Positions 28,791 through 38,982 of a DNA stretch of 64,000 nt are shown piece by piece. The position numbers and the translations under genes are program-made. Positions within the stretch are counted from its first letter, which is position 1, and each line of letters opens with the position of its first letter. The stretch spans positions 1,922,001 to 1,986,000 of the forward strand of contig CP004348.1 of the NCBI GenBank assembly GCA_000342265.1. Reading direction: 5' to 3'. Under the pieces are notes generated by a model. It saw nothing but the letters and a program-made list of their open reading frames with translations. It ran no database searches and had not been told where the DNA came from. The stretch comes from a beta proteobacterium CB (lineage in GTDB: Bacteria > Pseudomonadota > Gammaproteobacteria > Burkholderiales > Burkholderiaceae).

Positions 28791-29957
28791 TTACAAGCCA
28801 GCAGCCGCACGTAATGCAGGCGCCTTATCGCACTGTTCCCAAGTAAATTCCGGCTCTTCACGACCAAAGTGGCCATAAGCAGCAGTCTTGCGATAAATCG
28901 GACGCAAGAGGTTCAACATCTTGACGATACCTTTTGGACGCAAGTCAAAGTGCTCAGATACCAATTGCGCAATCTTCTCGTCAGAGATCTTGCCAGTACC
29001 AAAGGTGCTCACCATCACTGAGGTAGGTTTAGCCACACCAATCGCGTAAGAGATCTGAATCAAGCACTTGCTTGCCAAGCCTGCAGCAACTACGTTCTTC
29101 GCCACATAGCGACCAGCATAGGCAGCAGAACGGTCAACCTTAGATGGATCCTTGCCAGAGAACGCGCCACCACCGTGAGGTGCTGCACCGCCGTAGGTGT
29201 CCACAATGATCTTGCGACCTGTTAAACCACAATCGCCTTGCGGGCCACCGATAACAAATCTACCCGTTGGGTTTACCAAGAAGTTAATTGCACCTTTGAT
29301 CAAATGCTTAGGCAACACTGGTTTGATAATTTCTTCGATCACTGCTTCGCGCAACTTCTCGAGAGAAATATCTTCATCATGCTGTGTAGACAGAACAACT
29401 GTATCGATTGAGTCAGGCTTGCCATCCACGTAACGCAAGGTCACTTGAGACTTCGCATCTGGGCGCAACCAGTTCAAGCGGCCATCACGACGCAATTGAG
29501 ATTGACGCTCTACCAAGCGATGTGACAAGTGGATCGGCAAAGGCATGAGCTCTGCAGTCTCATCACAAGCGTAACCAAACATCAGGCCTTGGTCGCCAGC
29601 ACCTTGATCCAAGCCATCATCATGCGCCTTATCTACGCCCTGAGCGATGTCAGGGCTTTGCTTGTCATAAGCAACCAACACAGCACAGCCCTTGTAATCA
29701 ATGCCGTAGTCAGTATTGTCATAACCAATTTCACGCAAAGTGTTGCGAGCCACTTGGATGTAATCCACATTGGCATTCGTTGTGATCTCACCAGCCAAAA
29801 CTACCAAACCGGTATTACACAAAGTCTCTGCAGCAACGCGCGCAGTTGGGTCCTGAGCTAGGATTGAATCCAGGATAGCGTCAGAGATTTGGTCTGCTAC
29901 TTTATCGGGGTGACCCTCAGAAACCGATTCTGAGGTAAAGAAGTAATCATTGGCCAT
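28791..29957 (-). CDS. metK: S-adenosylmethionine synthetase
   Basis: A 388-residue enzyme that makes SAM from methionine and ATP. Motifs include [18 protein letters not shown] near the N-terminus, the methionine-binding [12 protein letters not shown], and the phosphate loop [22 protein letters not shown] precedes the ATG. It begins the metK-ahcY-metF group, with a separate control region between metK and ahcY. Its own leader resembles a SAM-II riboswitch, which would repress it when SAM is plentiful. Confidence 0.97.
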   Translation of the reverse strand: MANDYFFTSESVSEGHPDKVADQISDAILDSILAQDPTARVAAETLCNTGLVVLAGEITTNANVDYIQVARNTLREIGYDNTDYGIDYKGCAVLVAYDKQSPDIAQGVDKAHDDGLDQGAGDQGLMFGYACDETAELMPLPIHLSHRLVERQSQLRRDGRLNWLRPDAKSQVTLRYVDGKPDSIDTVVLSTQHDEDISLEKLREAVIEEIIKPVLPKHLIKGAINFLVNPTGRFVIGGPQGDCGLTGRKIIVDTYGGAAPHGGGAFSGKDPSKVDRSAAYAGRYVAKNVVAAGLASKCLIQISYAIGVAKPTSVMVSTFGTGKISDEKIAQLVSEHFDLRPKGIVKMLNLLRPIYRKTAAYGHFGREEPEFTWEQCDKAPALRAAAGL

Positions 29958-30019
29958 TGCATATTCCTTTAAAAATTAACACGATCTTTGGGACAACTCG
30001 ACGTGCCAGGAACTACAAC

Positions 30020-30078
30020 GGCGACGCTTTAGCAGAATTTATGAATCGCCCTGCAAGTTGCCTTAACTCAGCGATAAA
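30020..30078 (-). ncRNA. Candidate SAM-II-like riboswitch upstream of metK
   Basis: The minus strand reads in order ATCGC, TGAGTTAAGG, ACTTGCAGG, GCGAT, TCATAAAT and CTGCTAAAG. These follow the order of the conserved SAM-II (SAM_alpha) core: P1 arm, TGATTTAA, TTGCAAG, P1 return, TGATAAAT, GTAGCTAAA. P1 can pair (ATCGC with GCGAT) and a pseudoknot stem is possible (GCAG with CTGC). A competing pairing, GGCGA with TCGCC further downstream, is mutually exclusive with P1. One of the three U residues expected in loop 1 is changed. SAM-II is best known from alphaproteobacteria. The start codon is about 65 bases downstream, so the output step is unclear. Confidence 0.55.
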
Positions 30079-30081
30079 TGA

Positions 30082-30111
30082 ATTCTATCCGAAAAACGCC
30101 TTATTCATCAA
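30082..30111 (-). promoter_or_regulatory. Predicted sigma-70 promoter of metK
   Basis: On the minus strand TTGATG (30111-30106) and TAGAAT (30087-30082) are 18 bases apart. The expected transcription start falls at the first bases of the SAM-II-like element, which supports both calls. Confidence 0.55.
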
Positions 30112-30160
30112 GCATCACCGGAAATTTGGCCCTAGCGCTGGCATTGAATATCATTAGAGG

Positions 30161-31021
30161 GTGCGCAAACTCCTTCTCAAGCTAACCCTCGCTGCAATCG
30201 CAGTACTGCCCTTATTCCTTGTTCAGGTGATTGGGGCTGCTTTAGGGATATTGGCTTATGTAGGTTCTAGGCAATATAGAGCACTTTTTCGCCCTCAATA
30301 TGAGGCGGTTGTTAAAAGTCATCATTTACCACTACAAATCTGGAGCGCTGCGGCGGCCTCGGGACAACTCTTTTCGGACAGTCTGTGGATTTGGCGAAAT
30401 CCCAAAAAAGCACTTTCTCTGGTTGAAGTGCAAGACTGGGATTTAGTTGAGGCGGCCATTAATGAGGGTCATGGCTTAGTCATGCTGACACCGCACCTAG
30501 GCGGCTTTGAAATCATTCCTCGAGTATTAGCTCAACACTTCCCAGCCACCATCCTCTATCGTCCATCACGCCAAGAATGGCTGAATGAGGTAGTGGAAGA
30601 GGGTCGCGCCTATCCTAATATGCATTTCGTGCCAACCAATCTGAATGGCGTTCGTCAAATGACGCGAGCACTGACACGGGGTGAAGCTATTGGCATTCTT
30701 CCAGATCAAGTGCCTAGTGGTGGCGAAGGTGTTTGGGTACCCTTCTTTGGGCGCCCCGCTTATACAACCCCACTACCGGCACGTCTAGCTAATCGCAACA
30801 ACACACCGGTGGTCATGTTCACCGCCAAACGTAAAGGTCTTGGCAAGGGCTGGCTAATGCAGGCCAAGAGGCTGCCGCCACTTTCGGAAGAATCTACACT
30901 GGCTGCCACTGAACTTAATGTTGCTATTGAAAACGCAATTCTAGTTGCACCCAATCAATTCATCTGGGCCTATAACCGCTACAAACATCCCAGCGGAGCA
31001 GAATTACCACCGAGCAATTAG
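30161..31021 (+). CDS. Lysophospholipid / lipid A acyltransferase (LpxL-HtrB family)
   Basis: A 286-residue inner-membrane acyltransferase with one N-terminal membrane helix (LTLAAIAVLPLFLVQVIGAALG) and the HX4E catalytic motif as HLGGFE near residue 112. GVWVPFFGRPAYTTP and IWAYNRYKHP are typical of late lipid A acyltransferases. The start is GTG; an in-frame stop sits two codons upstream and AGAGG directly abuts the GTG, so initiation is unusual. It precedes a second family member by 25 bases; the two probably add the secondary acyl chains. Exact chain and position are not predictable. Confidence 0.9.
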   Translation: MRKLLLKLTLAAIAVLPLFLVQVIGAALGILAYVGSRQYRALFRPQYEAVVKSHHLPLQIWSAAAASGQLFSDSLWIWRNPKKALSLVEVQDWDLVEAAINEGHGLVMLTPHLGGFEIIPRVLAQHFPATILYRPSRQEWLNEVVEEGRAYPNMHFVPTNLNGVRQMTRALTRGEAIGILPDQVPSGGEGVWVPFFGRPAYTTPLPARLANRNNTPVVMFTAKRKGLGKGWLMQAKRLPPLSEESTLAATELNVAIENAILVAPNQFIWAYNRYKHPSGAELPPSN

Positions 31022-31046
31022 TTAATAAATTTATAATTTATTCAAC

Positions 31047-31946
31047 ATGACCTGGTTACAAAACGTTTTTAATTTTCTAGCGCTCAGCTTACTGCGCCTG
31101 TTTGCGTTTTTACCCTACGGCCTCACCATTCATATTGGCTATGGTCTTGGCTGGTTGGCGGCACATATACCTAATGAGCGTGCCAAGGTTGTTAAAACTA
31201 ACTTACGGCTGTGCTTTCCCAATCTGAGTGAAGATGAAATTGATGCACTTGCACTAGAGCACTGGAAATTATTTGGTCGCAGCGTGATTGAGAGAAGTCG
31301 AATCTGGCTCGGTAGCGGAAAACAAATTACTGACATCGTCACAATTAACTCTGCGATTACGCTGGGTGATCGTAAGCCACGACTATTAATCAACCCTCAC
31401 TTTGTTGGGCTTGAAGGCGGCTTTATGGCACTCTCTGTTTTAGCCAGTCAGCATGATTGGCCACGCGGTGCCGGTCTCTACCAAAATATGAAGAATCCCT
31501 TCTTCAATCAAAAAATGATTGAATGGAGAAATCGTTTCGGCGGCAAATCAATTGAGAGACAAAGTCGTTTACGTGATTTGATTCGCGAAATTCAAACGGG
31601 TAATTTTATTTTTATTGCCCCCGATATTGATCTGGGTCCGCGCGACTCTGTTTTTGTTCCCTTCTTTGGAATTCAAACAAATACCATCACCTCAGTCTCC
31701 CGCCTTGCAAGACTTAGTGGTGCAGAAGTCTGCCTCATGACTACCACCTTGAATGCTGATCGCATGCGATATACCTGCAACATCAGTGCGCCACTTCCCA
31801 ATTTTCCAACGGATGATGTGCAAGCGGATACGGCGCGCCTAAACAAATATATTGAAGACCTTGTTCGAGAAAGGCCGGCAGAGTACTATTGGGTACACAA
31901 ACGCTTTAAGCATCGGCCTCCTGGCGAGCCGAGTCTTTACAACTAA
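31047..31946 (+). CDS. Lipid A biosynthesis acyltransferase (LpxL/LpxM type)
   Basis: A 299-residue family member with N-terminal helix, catalytic HFVGLE (HX4E), [15 protein letters not shown] and [17 protein letters not shown]. It is clearly paralogous to the gene at 54228-55115, sharing long stretches such as FVPFFxIQTNTIT and [13 protein letters not shown], and is less like its direct neighbour at 30161-31021. It transfers an acyl chain from acyl-ACP to a lipid A precursor. It precedes dapF by 11 bases. Confidence 0.92.
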   Translation: MTWLQNVFNFLALSLLRLFAFLPYGLTIHIGYGLGWLAAHIPNERAKVVKTNLRLCFPNLSEDEIDALALEHWKLFGRSVIERSRIWLGSGKQITDIVTINSAITLGDRKPRLLINPHFVGLEGGFMALSVLASQHDWPRGAGLYQNMKNPFFNQKMIEWRNRFGGKSIERQSRLRDLIREIQTGNFIFIAPDIDLGPRDSVFVPFFGIQTNTITSVSRLARLSGAEVCLMTTTLNADRMRYTCNISAPLPNFPTDDVQADTARLNKYIEDLVRERPAEYYWVHKRFKHRPPGEPSLYN

Positions 31947-31957
31947 TTGGAATTCTT

Positions 31958-32860
31958 TTGAGCGCGAATTTAAACAAACCTGCACGCAAATTACGCTTCA
32001 CCAAGATGCATGGTGCTGGCAATGATTTCATTGTGCTCAATGGGATTGATCAAGATCTTAGTGACATCACTCGGGAGCAGTGGCAAAAACTAGCTCATCG
32101 CCAATTTGGCATTGGTGCTGATCAAATTCTGCTGGTTGAAAAAGCTACTCGTCCTGATGCTGACTTTCGATATCGTATTTTTAATGCTGATGGTGGTGAA
32201 GTGGAGCAATGCGGCAATGGCTCACGCTGCTTTGTTCGCTTCGTGCTCGACCAAGGCCTTTCTACAAAGAATCCTTTGCGCGTAGAAGTAGCGCACACCG
32301 TTCTTACCCTGAGATCTCATGATGATGGCCAGGTAGAAGTGGATATGGGCGCGCCGATTTTTGAGCATAGCCAAATCCCCTTCAACCCGAGTGGCTTAGC
32401 TAGCAAGCAAGAGTTTCATGAAGTGCTCTACGCATTGCCTATTGCTACACCCGCAACTCACGATAGCTGGGTTGGTGTCGTGTCGATGGGCAACCCCCAT
32501 GCAGTTCAAGTAGTCGGCGATGTGGATAGTGCGCCCGTACTCGAAGAGGGCCCATCAATTGAGAAAAATCCAGCATTCCCCAAAAGAGTCAACGCGGGTT
32601 ACATGCAGGTACTCAATCGCAATGAAATCAAGCTACGCGTCTTTGAGCGTGGTGCTGGTGAGACTTTGGCCTGTGGCACGGGTGCATGCGCCGCAGTAGT
32701 CTCAGGTATTCGTCGTGGCTTACTCGACTCACCAGTCAAGGTACATACCCGCGGCGGCGATTTACAAATTGCTTGGAGCGGCATGATCAATGAAGTGGCT
32801 CAGAGTGTCATCATGACAGGTCCAGCCATTACCGTGTTCGAAGGTGAAACGAAGATCTAA
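31958..32860 (+). CDS. dapF: Diaminopimelate epimerase
   Basis: A 300-residue enzyme converting LL-DAP to meso-DAP for peptidoglycan and lysine. The two catalytic cysteines are in [13 protein letters not shown] (C85) and [12 protein letters not shown] (near residue 230). The family's usual start, [14 protein letters not shown], appears after ten extra residues. The only available start codon is TTG at 31958. It follows the acyltransferase by 11 bases and is convergent with pyrE. Confidence 0.95.
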   Translation: MSANLNKPARKLRFTKMHGAGNDFIVLNGIDQDLSDITREQWQKLAHRQFGIGADQILLVEKATRPDADFRYRIFNADGGEVEQCGNGSRCFVRFVLDQGLSTKNPLRVEVAHTVLTLRSHDDGQVEVDMGAPIFEHSQIPFNPSGLASKQEFHEVLYALPIATPATHDSWVGVVSMGNPHAVQVVGDVDSAPVLEEGPSIEKNPAFPKRVNAGYMQVLNRNEIKLRVFERGAGETLACGTGACAAVVSGIRRGLLDSPVKVHTRGGDLQIAWSGMINEVAQSVIMTGPAITVFEGETKI

Positions 32861-32881
32861 AGATTAGGGCTGCTCCTTACT

Positions 32882-33550
32882 TTAAATGCCGTACTTCTCC
32901 CGATAGGCCTTCACTGCTGGCAGATAGTTTGTTAGCTCGGTATTGCTTGAGGCGGTCAGGAAAGCCATTAAGTCTGCCAAATTTGCGATTGCCACTACTG
33001 GCAAACCAAACTCTTGCTCAACAGCTTGTACTGCCGACTTGTCACCAATCTCGGTAGCAGTCCCGGATTTCTCCATACGATCCAGGGCAATTAATACTGC
33101 TGCCGGCTCAGCGCCTGCATCTCGAATGAGTTTCACGGACTCTCGAACAGAAGTACCCGCAGAAATCACATCATCAATAATGACCACCCTGCCTTTTACT
33201 GGGGCACCTACCAATGAACCGCCTTCACCATGGTCCTTGGCTTCTTTACGGTTATAGGCATACGGTACATTACGTCCAGCATCAGCCAATGCGATTGCTG
33301 TTGCAGCAGCTAAGGTGATCCCTTTATAAGCAGGTCCATAGAGCATGTCATATTCAAGCCCAGATTCTTGCAAGGCTTTAGCGTAATAACGGCCCAGCGC
33401 ACTTAAACGGGCGCCATCATTGAATCCACCCGCATTAAAGAAATAAGGAGAAAGGCGCCCTGCTTTAGTTTTAAACTCCCCAAACGACAAAACATTTGCC
33501 TCTAGGGCAAATTGAATAAAGTTATCTTGATTAGAATTTTTTGAGCTCAT
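32882..33550 (-). CDS. pyrE: Orotate phosphoribosyltransferase
   Basis: A 222-residue pyrimidine biosynthesis enzyme. The PRPP-binding motif is VVIIDDVISAGTSVRES, and the N-terminal FGEFKTKAGRLSPYFFNAGGF is the orotate-side signature. Its ATG is separated from the divergent xthA ATG by only eight bases. The convergent dapF ends 21 bases from its stop. Confidence 0.96.
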   Translation of the reverse strand: MSSKNSNQDNFIQFALEANVLSFGEFKTKAGRLSPYFFNAGGFNDGARLSALGRYYAKALQESGLEYDMLYGPAYKGITLAAATAIALADAGRNVPYAYNRKEAKDHGEGGSLVGAPVKGRVVIIDDVISAGTSVRESVKLIRDAGAEPAAVLIALDRMEKSGTATEIGDKSAVQAVEQEFGLPVVAIANLADLMAFLTASSNTELTNYLPAVKAYREKYGI

Positions 33551-33558
33551 AGGCCTAT
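33549..33558. promoter_or_regulatory. Palindrome shared between divergent pyrE and xthA start codons
   Basis: ATAGGCCTAT is a perfect 10-bp palindrome that fills the gap between two divergent ATG codons and includes one base pair of the pyrE start. Each strand reads TAGG a few bases before its own ATG, so one palindrome may supply a ribosome site to both genes. Confidence 0.45.
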
Positions 33559-34341
33559 ATGTTACGCATCATTTCTGCCAACCTCAACGGTATCCGTTCA
33601 GCAATCAAAAAAGGCTTTATGCCTTGGGTTGTAAAACAAAAGGCAGACTTTGTCTGCATGCAGGAGCTCAAGGCTCAACAGGACGATTTGGAAGATGCCA
33701 TTCTTAACCCAGATGGCTTACACGGCTTCTTTCACCATGCCGAGAAAAAGGGCTATAGCGGATGTGGCATCTACACCCCGCATAAGCCTGATGAGGTGCT
33801 CTATGGCTATGGCAACGAGGAGTTCGATGCTGAGGGCCGTTATGTCGAGGTTAGATTTAACAAGCTATCCGTGATCTCGGTATACATGCCCTCAGGCTCC
33901 AGCTCGCCAGAAAGGCAAGAAGCAAAATATCGCTATCTGGATTCTTTCTTGCCACACTTAGTTGAACTTAAACAGTCAGGACGTGAGATTGTGTTGTGTG
34001 GGGATGTGAATATTGCCCACAATGAGATTGACCTCAAGAACTGGAAAGGCAACCTGAAGAATTCAGGATTCTTACCAGAAGAGCGTGCTTGGCTGACAAA
34101 CCTATTTGGCAAAGTCGGTTACGTAGATGTTTATAGAAAACTAGAGCCTGAAGCGACCGATACCTGCTACACCTGGTGGAGCAACCGTGGTCAAGCTTAT
34201 GCAAAGAACGTAGGTTGGCGCATCGACTACCACATCACTACCCCAGGAATTGCGGCAAGCGCTAAAAATACCGCTGTCTATAAAGATGAGCGCTTCTCAG
34301 ATCACGCACCACTCACAGTAGATTACGACTGGTCTATTTAG
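33559..34341 (+). CDS. xthA: Exodeoxyribonuclease III (AP endonuclease)
   Basis: A 260-residue EEP-fold nuclease for base excision repair. It begins MLRIISANLNGIRSAIKKGF. Metal and catalytic residues are visible in ELKAQ (QELKAQ), YMPSGS, CGDVNIAHNEIDL, GWRIDYHI and the final SDHAPLTVDY. Length matches the family. The promoter must lie inside pyrE because the genes start eight bases apart. The 3' end overlaps the convergent MFS gene by eight bases. Confidence 0.95.
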   Translation: MLRIISANLNGIRSAIKKGFMPWVVKQKADFVCMQELKAQQDDLEDAILNPDGLHGFFHHAEKKGYSGCGIYTPHKPDEVLYGYGNEEFDAEGRYVEVRFNKLSVISVYMPSGSSSPERQEAKYRYLDSFLPHLVELKQSGREIVLCGDVNIAHNEIDLKNWKGNLKNSGFLPEERAWLTNLFGKVGYVDVYRKLEPEATDTCYTWWSNRGQAYAKNVGWRIDYHITTPGIAASAKNTAVYKDERFSDHAPLTVDYDWSI

Positions 34342-35668
34342 CGACTTGGGTGTCGTGCTTTTTAAATTCAACCACTTTGAAGTGAATAGTGAGCCAAATC
34401 AGAATGAGTACTGGTGCACCAATAATTGCGGTACTAATAAAAAAGTTTGAGTAGCCAAAGTGATTTACAAAGACGCCGGAGAATCCAGCTAACCACTTTG
34501 GTAATAAGAGCATCATCGAACTAAACAATGCGTACTGTGTTGCGGAGTACTGAATATTCGTTAATGCTGATAAGAAAGCAATGAACGCAGCTGTTGCAAT
34601 ACCGGAGCTCAGGTTATCTGCAGAGATTACCCAAATCAAGCCATGCAAGTCATGGCCCTGAGTCGCAAGCCAAGCAAATAACAGGTTGCTGACGGCCGAT
34701 AAAATTGCACCTAGAAATAAAATGCGCATCACTCCGAAGCGCAATGTGAGTACACCGCCAACAAAAGCGCCAACCAATGTCATCACCACACCAAAGACCT
34801 TGCTCACTGCCGCTACCTCATCTTTGGTGTAGCCCATATCGACATAAAACGGATTGGCCATAATGCCCATCACCACATCACTAATACGATAGATGGCGAT
34901 TAAAGACAAAATCAAAATAGCGTGCCAACCATAGCGCTTAATAAAATCTGCAAATGGCTCAATCAAAGTTTGATGTAACCATGCTTTTGCATTACGAGCT
35001 TTTGCAAGCTCAATACGTACAGGCTCTTTACTAAACAAGGTAGTGACCACACCGACGCCAATCGAGAGCGCCATACAAAGATAAGCAAATTGCCAGGCAG
35101 CCGGATCATAGCCAGCAACACCAGCTTCAGCGCGAGCTGCCAACCAGAGTACGCCAGCACCAGACCAAATTAAGGCAAGTCTGTAGCCTGTTTGATACGT
35201 AGCGGCTAATGCCGCTTGATGATCGCTATCAGCAGATTCAATTCGGAAAGCATCTAAAGCAATGTCCTGCGTTGCAGAACCAAAAGCGACTAGGAGTGCA
35301 CACCAAACAATTGGTGTGAGCTGAACCTTAGGATCGATACTGGCCATACCGATCAGGCCAAGAATAATTAGTAGCTGCGCAAAAAGCAGCCAGCTACGCC
35401 TTCTACCAAACAATCTTGATAAGACAGGTATGGATAGTCGATCTACTAAAGGGGCCCACATCCACTTAAAGGCATAGATCAAGCCAACCCAGGTGAGGTA
35501 GCCAATAGTGCTGCGATCAATACCCGCTTCTCTTAGCCAAAAGCTCAGTGTCCCCAAAATAAGGAGTAGGGGTAGTCCAGCGGAGAAGCCCAAGAAGAGC
35601 ATTCGGAGGCAAGGCCATTCGAGATAAACCCGAAAATCTTTTAGCCAGGACTGAGCACTACTAAGCAC
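34334..35668 (-). CDS. ampG: AmpG-like muropeptide permease (MFS)
   Basis: A 444-residue protein with about twelve hydrophobic segments. The region GFSAGLPLLLILGTLSFWLREAGIDRSTIGY is the AmpG signature, and WMWAPLVDR with FGRRRSW is the first cytoplasmic-loop motif of the superfamily. It imports anhydro-muropeptides for recycling. It overlaps metW by eight bases and is last in the argB-slmA-metX-metW run, although its function is unrelated to methionine. AmpG-like transporters of other specificity exist, so the substrate is inferred. Confidence 0.88.
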   Translation of the reverse strand: MLSSAQSWLKDFRVYLEWPCLRMLFLGFSAGLPLLLILGTLSFWLREAGIDRSTIGYLTWVGLIYAFKWMWAPLVDRLSIPVLSRLFGRRRSWLLFAQLLIILGLIGMASIDPKVQLTPIVWCALLVAFGSATQDIALDAFRIESADSDHQAALAATYQTGYRLALIWSGAGVLWLAARAEAGVAGYDPAAWQFAYLCMALSIGVGVVTTLFSKEPVRIELAKARNAKAWLHQTLIEPFADFIKRYGWHAILILSLIAIYRISDVVMGIMANPFYVDMGYTKDEVAAVSKVFGVVMTLVGAFVGGVLTLRFGVMRILFLGAILSAVSNLLFAWLATQGHDLHGLIWVISADNLSSGIATAAFIAFLSALTNIQYSATQYALFSSMMLLLPKWLAGFSGVFVNHFGYSNFFISTAIIGAPVLILIWLTIHFKVVEFKKHDTQVAK

Positions 35669-36242
35669 GTCGAACGCGGAACAGCGCTAGGCTTCCAAAA
35701 AGATTGGGCATCAGGGTAACTTGTCGCCCCTCATGCAAGATACATTGATCCAGAATCTGTAAGCCCAAGCTCGAGGCTAGCTTTTCAAAATCAGCGACTG
35801 TAAGAACTCGCACATTAGGTGTGTTGTACCACTGGTAAGGCAAGCTCTTGGAGACGGGCATACGACCAAAGCCAACGGCTAGACGATGAGACCAATGGCC
35901 AAAGTTTGGGAAAGAGACAACTGACTCTTTGCCGACCCGAACCACTTCACGCAAAATCTTTTCAGTTTCGTGAATGGTTTGTAGTGTTTGTGAGAGCACC
36001 ACTGTATCAAAGCTATTGTCCTCAAAGAGTGCTAGGCCCCCTTCAAGATTTTGCTGAATGACGTTCAAACCTTTTTGCACGCAAGATAGTACGCGCGCAT
36101 CATCTATCTCAACTCCGTAGGCATGAACAGGCTTTTTCTTTTGCAAATACTCTAAGAAGCTACCATCGCCACAACCGAGGTCAAGTACTTCACTATTGGG
36201 CGCAATCCAATTCGCTATTGCGGCAAAGTCTGCGCGCTTCAT
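35661..36242 (-). CDS. metW: Methionine biosynthesis protein MetW
   Basis: A 193-residue class I methyltransferase-like protein. The SAM loop is [15 protein letters not shown], with the family-typical [29 protein letters not shown] after it. In Proteobacteria with this gene pair, MetW supports the activity of MetX in acylating homoserine. It overlaps metX by four bases and ampG by eight, so translation is coupled. Confidence 0.95.
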   Translation of the reverse strand: MKRADFAAIANWIAPNSEVLDLGCGDGSFLEYLQKKKPVHAYGVEIDDARVLSCVQKGLNVIQQNLEGGLALFEDNSFDTVVLSQTLQTIHETEKILREVVRVGKESVVSFPNFGHWSHRLAVGFGRMPVSKSLPYQWYNTPNVRVLTVADFEKLASSLGLQILDQCILHEGRQVTLMPNLFGSLALFRVRRA

Positions 36243-37378
36243 GATTTGGCCTCTAGCATTTGTTCAAAATAAGCACGAATCAAATTGTGATAACGCGGAT
36301 CATCCAATAAGAAAGCATCATGCCCGTGTGGCGCATCAATCTCCGCATAACTGACCTCACTCTTATTGCTGAGTAAAGACTCCACAATCTCACGACTGCG
36401 ATTGGGTGGGAAGCGCCAATCGGTAGAAAAGCTGACGACTAAAAACTTAGCCTGCACTTCAGCTAGGGCACGATTTAAGCTGCCCTCATAACGACGAGAA
36501 GGATCAAAATAATCTAGCGCCCTGGTAATCAGCAAATAAGTATTGGCATCAAAGTAAGTAGAAAACTTATCGCCTTGATGGCGCAAATAACTTTCCACCT
36601 CAAATTCCACATCAAAGCTGAAGCGGTAGTCATGAGACTCGCCATTCGGTCTTTGAAGCTCGCGCCCAAACTTTTCTGCCATATCGTCGTCAGACAGATA
36701 AGTGATGTGGCCAACCATGCGAGCTAGTCTAAGGCCGCGCTTTGGCACTACGCCATGTTCGTAGTAGTTGCCACCATGAAAATCAGGATCAGACAAAATG
36801 GCATTGCGCGCCACTTCATTAAATGCGATGTTCTGTGCACTTAGTTTTGGTGTCGAGGCAATTACCAAGCAATGGGCAAGTCGTTTTGGGAACTGAATAG
36901 ACCAAGCTAATGCCTGCATTCCACCCAAGCTTCCACCCATTACCGCAGCAAAACGGCGAATGCCCAACTTGTCAGCCAAGCGTGCCTGGGTGTTCACCCA
37001 GTCCTCAACTGTAATAACCGGAAAGTCTGCACCATACGGCTTGCTAGTAGCGGGATTAATACTCATTGGCCCGGTGGATCCAAAGCAAGAACCTAAATTA
37101 TTAACGCCAATAACAAAGAAATGGTTTGTATCTACCGGCTTGCCTGGCCCAATCATGTTGTCCCACCAGCCAATATCTTTTGCATCGTCGGGATTAGGGC
37201 CAGCCACATGGTGTGATGCGTTAAGTGCATGACAAACCAACACGGCATTACTTTTATCGGTATTGAGCTTACCGTAAGTTTCAATGACTAAATCGTAGCT
37301 CGATAAGATGGCGCCACTTTGCAAAGGCAAGGGCTCGGCAAAGTGGATAGTATTTCTAGAGAGATGTAGCTCGCTCAT
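36239..37378 (-). CDS. metX: Homoserine O-acyltransferase (MetX)
   Basis: A 379-residue alpha/beta hydrolase-fold enzyme that activates homoserine for methionine synthesis. The nucleophile Ser is in [12 protein letters not shown], and the Asp and His of the triad lie in FSTDWRFPP and [10 protein letters not shown]. Its partner MetW is encoded next. MetX proteins can use acetyl- or succinyl-CoA; those paired with MetW are often succinyltransferases, so the acyl donor is left open. The start overlaps the slmA stop as ATGA. Confidence 0.94.
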   Translation of the reverse strand: MSELHLSRNTIHFAEPLPLQSGAILSSYDLVIETYGKLNTDKSNAVLVCHALNASHHVAGPNPDDAKDIGWWDNMIGPGKPVDTNHFFVIGVNNLGSCFGSTGPMSINPATSKPYGADFPVITVEDWVNTQARLADKLGIRRFAAVMGGSLGGMQALAWSIQFPKRLAHCLVIASTPKLSAQNIAFNEVARNAILSDPDFHGGNYYEHGVVPKRGLRLARMVGHITYLSDDDMAEKFGRELQRPNGESHDYRFSFDVEFEVESYLRHQGDKFSTYFDANTYLLITRALDYFDPSRRYEGSLNRALAEVQAKFLVVSFSTDWRFPPNRSREIVESLLSNKSEVSYAEIDAPHGHDAFLLDDPRYHNLIRAYFEQMLEAKS

Positions 37379-38031
37379 TCGGACAGGAGAATACGAAGAC
37401 TAATATCAGATGCTTCCGTTGGAAGCTTCTTAAAGCCGCTACGGGCAAAACGGTGCCAGCGGCCCAAGACATAACTCATCAACATCGCCGCACGAATGCT
37501 GACCTCATCCTGAGATACATTTGCCCAAGCACCGCCCTGGGTTTGAGCAATACGGAGCGCCTGCTTTAAGGACGCCTCTACACGATCAAGAACTTGCGTA
37601 ATACGCTCTTGTAAACGATCGTCTTCTTGCAACAAAGCATCGCCCAAAAGAACACGGGTCATACCTGGATTCTTTTCGGCGAAGAATAAAAGCATCTGCA
37701 AAATACCCCGGGCTTGCGCAAGGCCAGATTCTTCTTTTTGATTAATTTGATTAATCAAACCAAAAACAGTTTGCTCAATGAAGGAGATCAAGCCCTCAAA
37801 CATCTGCGCTTTACTAGCGAAATGTCGATAGAGCGCCGCTTCTGAAACTTGAATTTTGGCCGCTAGGGCTGCAGTAGTTACGCGCTCACCCTTAGGGTTT
37901 TGCAACATCTCGGCTAATACTTGCAAGATTTGTAAGCGGCGCTCACCAGGACGCGGACGCTTGCGTGCCTTACCCTCTTCAGCAACTGTTGCTTCAATCT
38001 CTGATGCAGTAGGGTCTAAGGAATCACGCAT
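37375..38031 (-). CDS. slmA: Nucleoid occlusion factor SlmA (TetR fold)
   Basis: A 218-residue TetR-family protein. The helix-turn-helix reads [32 protein letters not shown], and the rest ([53 protein letters not shown]) matches SlmA rather than ligand-sensing TetR proteins. SlmA binds chromosomal sites and blocks FtsZ assembly over the nucleoid. The gene sits between argB and metX; the start is 22 bases from the argB stop. Confidence 0.9.
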   Translation of the reverse strand: MRDSLDPTASEIEATVAEEGKARKRPRPGERRLQILQVLAEMLQNPKGERVTTAALAAKIQVSEAALYRHFASKAQMFEGLISFIEQTVFGLINQINQKEESGLAQARGILQMLLFFAEKNPGMTRVLLGDALLQEDDRLQERITQVLDRVEASLKQALRIAQTQGGAWANVSQDEVSIRAAMLMSYVLGRWHRFARSGFKKLPTEASDISLRILLSE

Positions 38032-38053
38032 GTCTATATCTCTTATTGGTCTC

Positions 38054-38956
38054 TTAGCGGGAGCGAATCATTGTTCCAAAAGCCTGCTCTGTCAGAATTT
38101 CTAACAATAAAGAGTGCTCAATGCGTCCATCAATAATGTGAACTGAATTCACGCCACTCTTTGCCGCATCCAATGCAGAGGAAATCTTCGGCAACATTCC
38201 GCCCGAGATCGTGCCATCAGCAAAAAGGCCATCAATTTCACGCGCAGTCAGGTCAGTTAAGAGCGTACCGCTTTTATCCATCACACCAGGGATATTAGTC
38301 ATCATGACCAATTTCTCTGCATGCAAAATTTCCGCCATCTTGCCAGCGACTAAGTCAGCATTAATGTTGTATGCCTGACCTTCTTCGCTAAATCCAATTG
38401 GAGATATCACTGGAATAAATGCATCGTCTTGCAATGCTTTAACAACTGCCGGATTAATGGCTTCGATTTCACCAACAAAACCCAAATCAATTGTTCCGCC
38501 AGCTTTCTTTTCATCGGCAACTAGCATCTTCTTTGCACGAATCAAGCCCCCATCTTTACCAGTCAAGCCAACTGCCTGACCGCCAAAGTGATTGATTAAC
38601 ATCACGATGTCTTGCTGCACTTCGCCACCGAGAACCCACTCCACCACTTCCATGGTTTCTTCGTCGGTCACACGCATACCCTGAATAAAAGTACCGGTCT
38701 TACCAATCTTCTTAAGGGCTTCATCAATTTGTGGGCCACCACCGTGCACCACGACTGGGTTCATACCAACCAGCTTGAGCAAGATGACATCACGCGCAAA
38801 ACTTTCTTTGAGGCGCTCCTCAACCATCGCATTCCCGCCGTACTTAATCACAATAGTCTTACCGTGATACGCACGAATGTAAGGCAAAGCCTCGGCCAAA
38901 ATCTCCGCTTTTAATAAAGGAGGAATTTCGCTAATAGATGGGGATTGCTTAGTCAT
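38054..38956 (-). CDS. argB: Acetylglutamate kinase
   Basis: A 300-residue amino-acid kinase for arginine synthesis. Motifs are [13 protein letters not shown] at the N-terminus, [13 protein letters not shown], and [15 protein letters not shown]. The N-terminal region before the first motif is long enough for the arginine-sensitive hexameric type, but that is an inference. It lies 26 bases after dksA on the same strand and leads into slmA. Confidence 0.95.
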   Translation of the reverse strand: MTKQSPSISEIPPLLKAEILAEALPYIRAYHGKTIVIKYGGNAMVEERLKESFARDVILLKLVGMNPVVVHGGGPQIDEALKKIGKTGTFIQGMRVTDEETMEVVEWVLGGEVQQDIVMLINHFGGQAVGLTGKDGGLIRAKKMLVADEKKAGGTIDLGFVGEIEAINPAVVKALQDDAFIPVISPIGFSEEGQAYNINADLVAGKMAEILHAEKLVMMTNIPGVMDKSGTLLTDLTAREIDGLFADGTISGGMLPKISSALDAAKSGVNSVHIIDGRIEHSLLLEILTEQAFGTMIRSR

Positions 38957-38982
38957 TGCTACTTTTATATTCAGTCTAGTAA

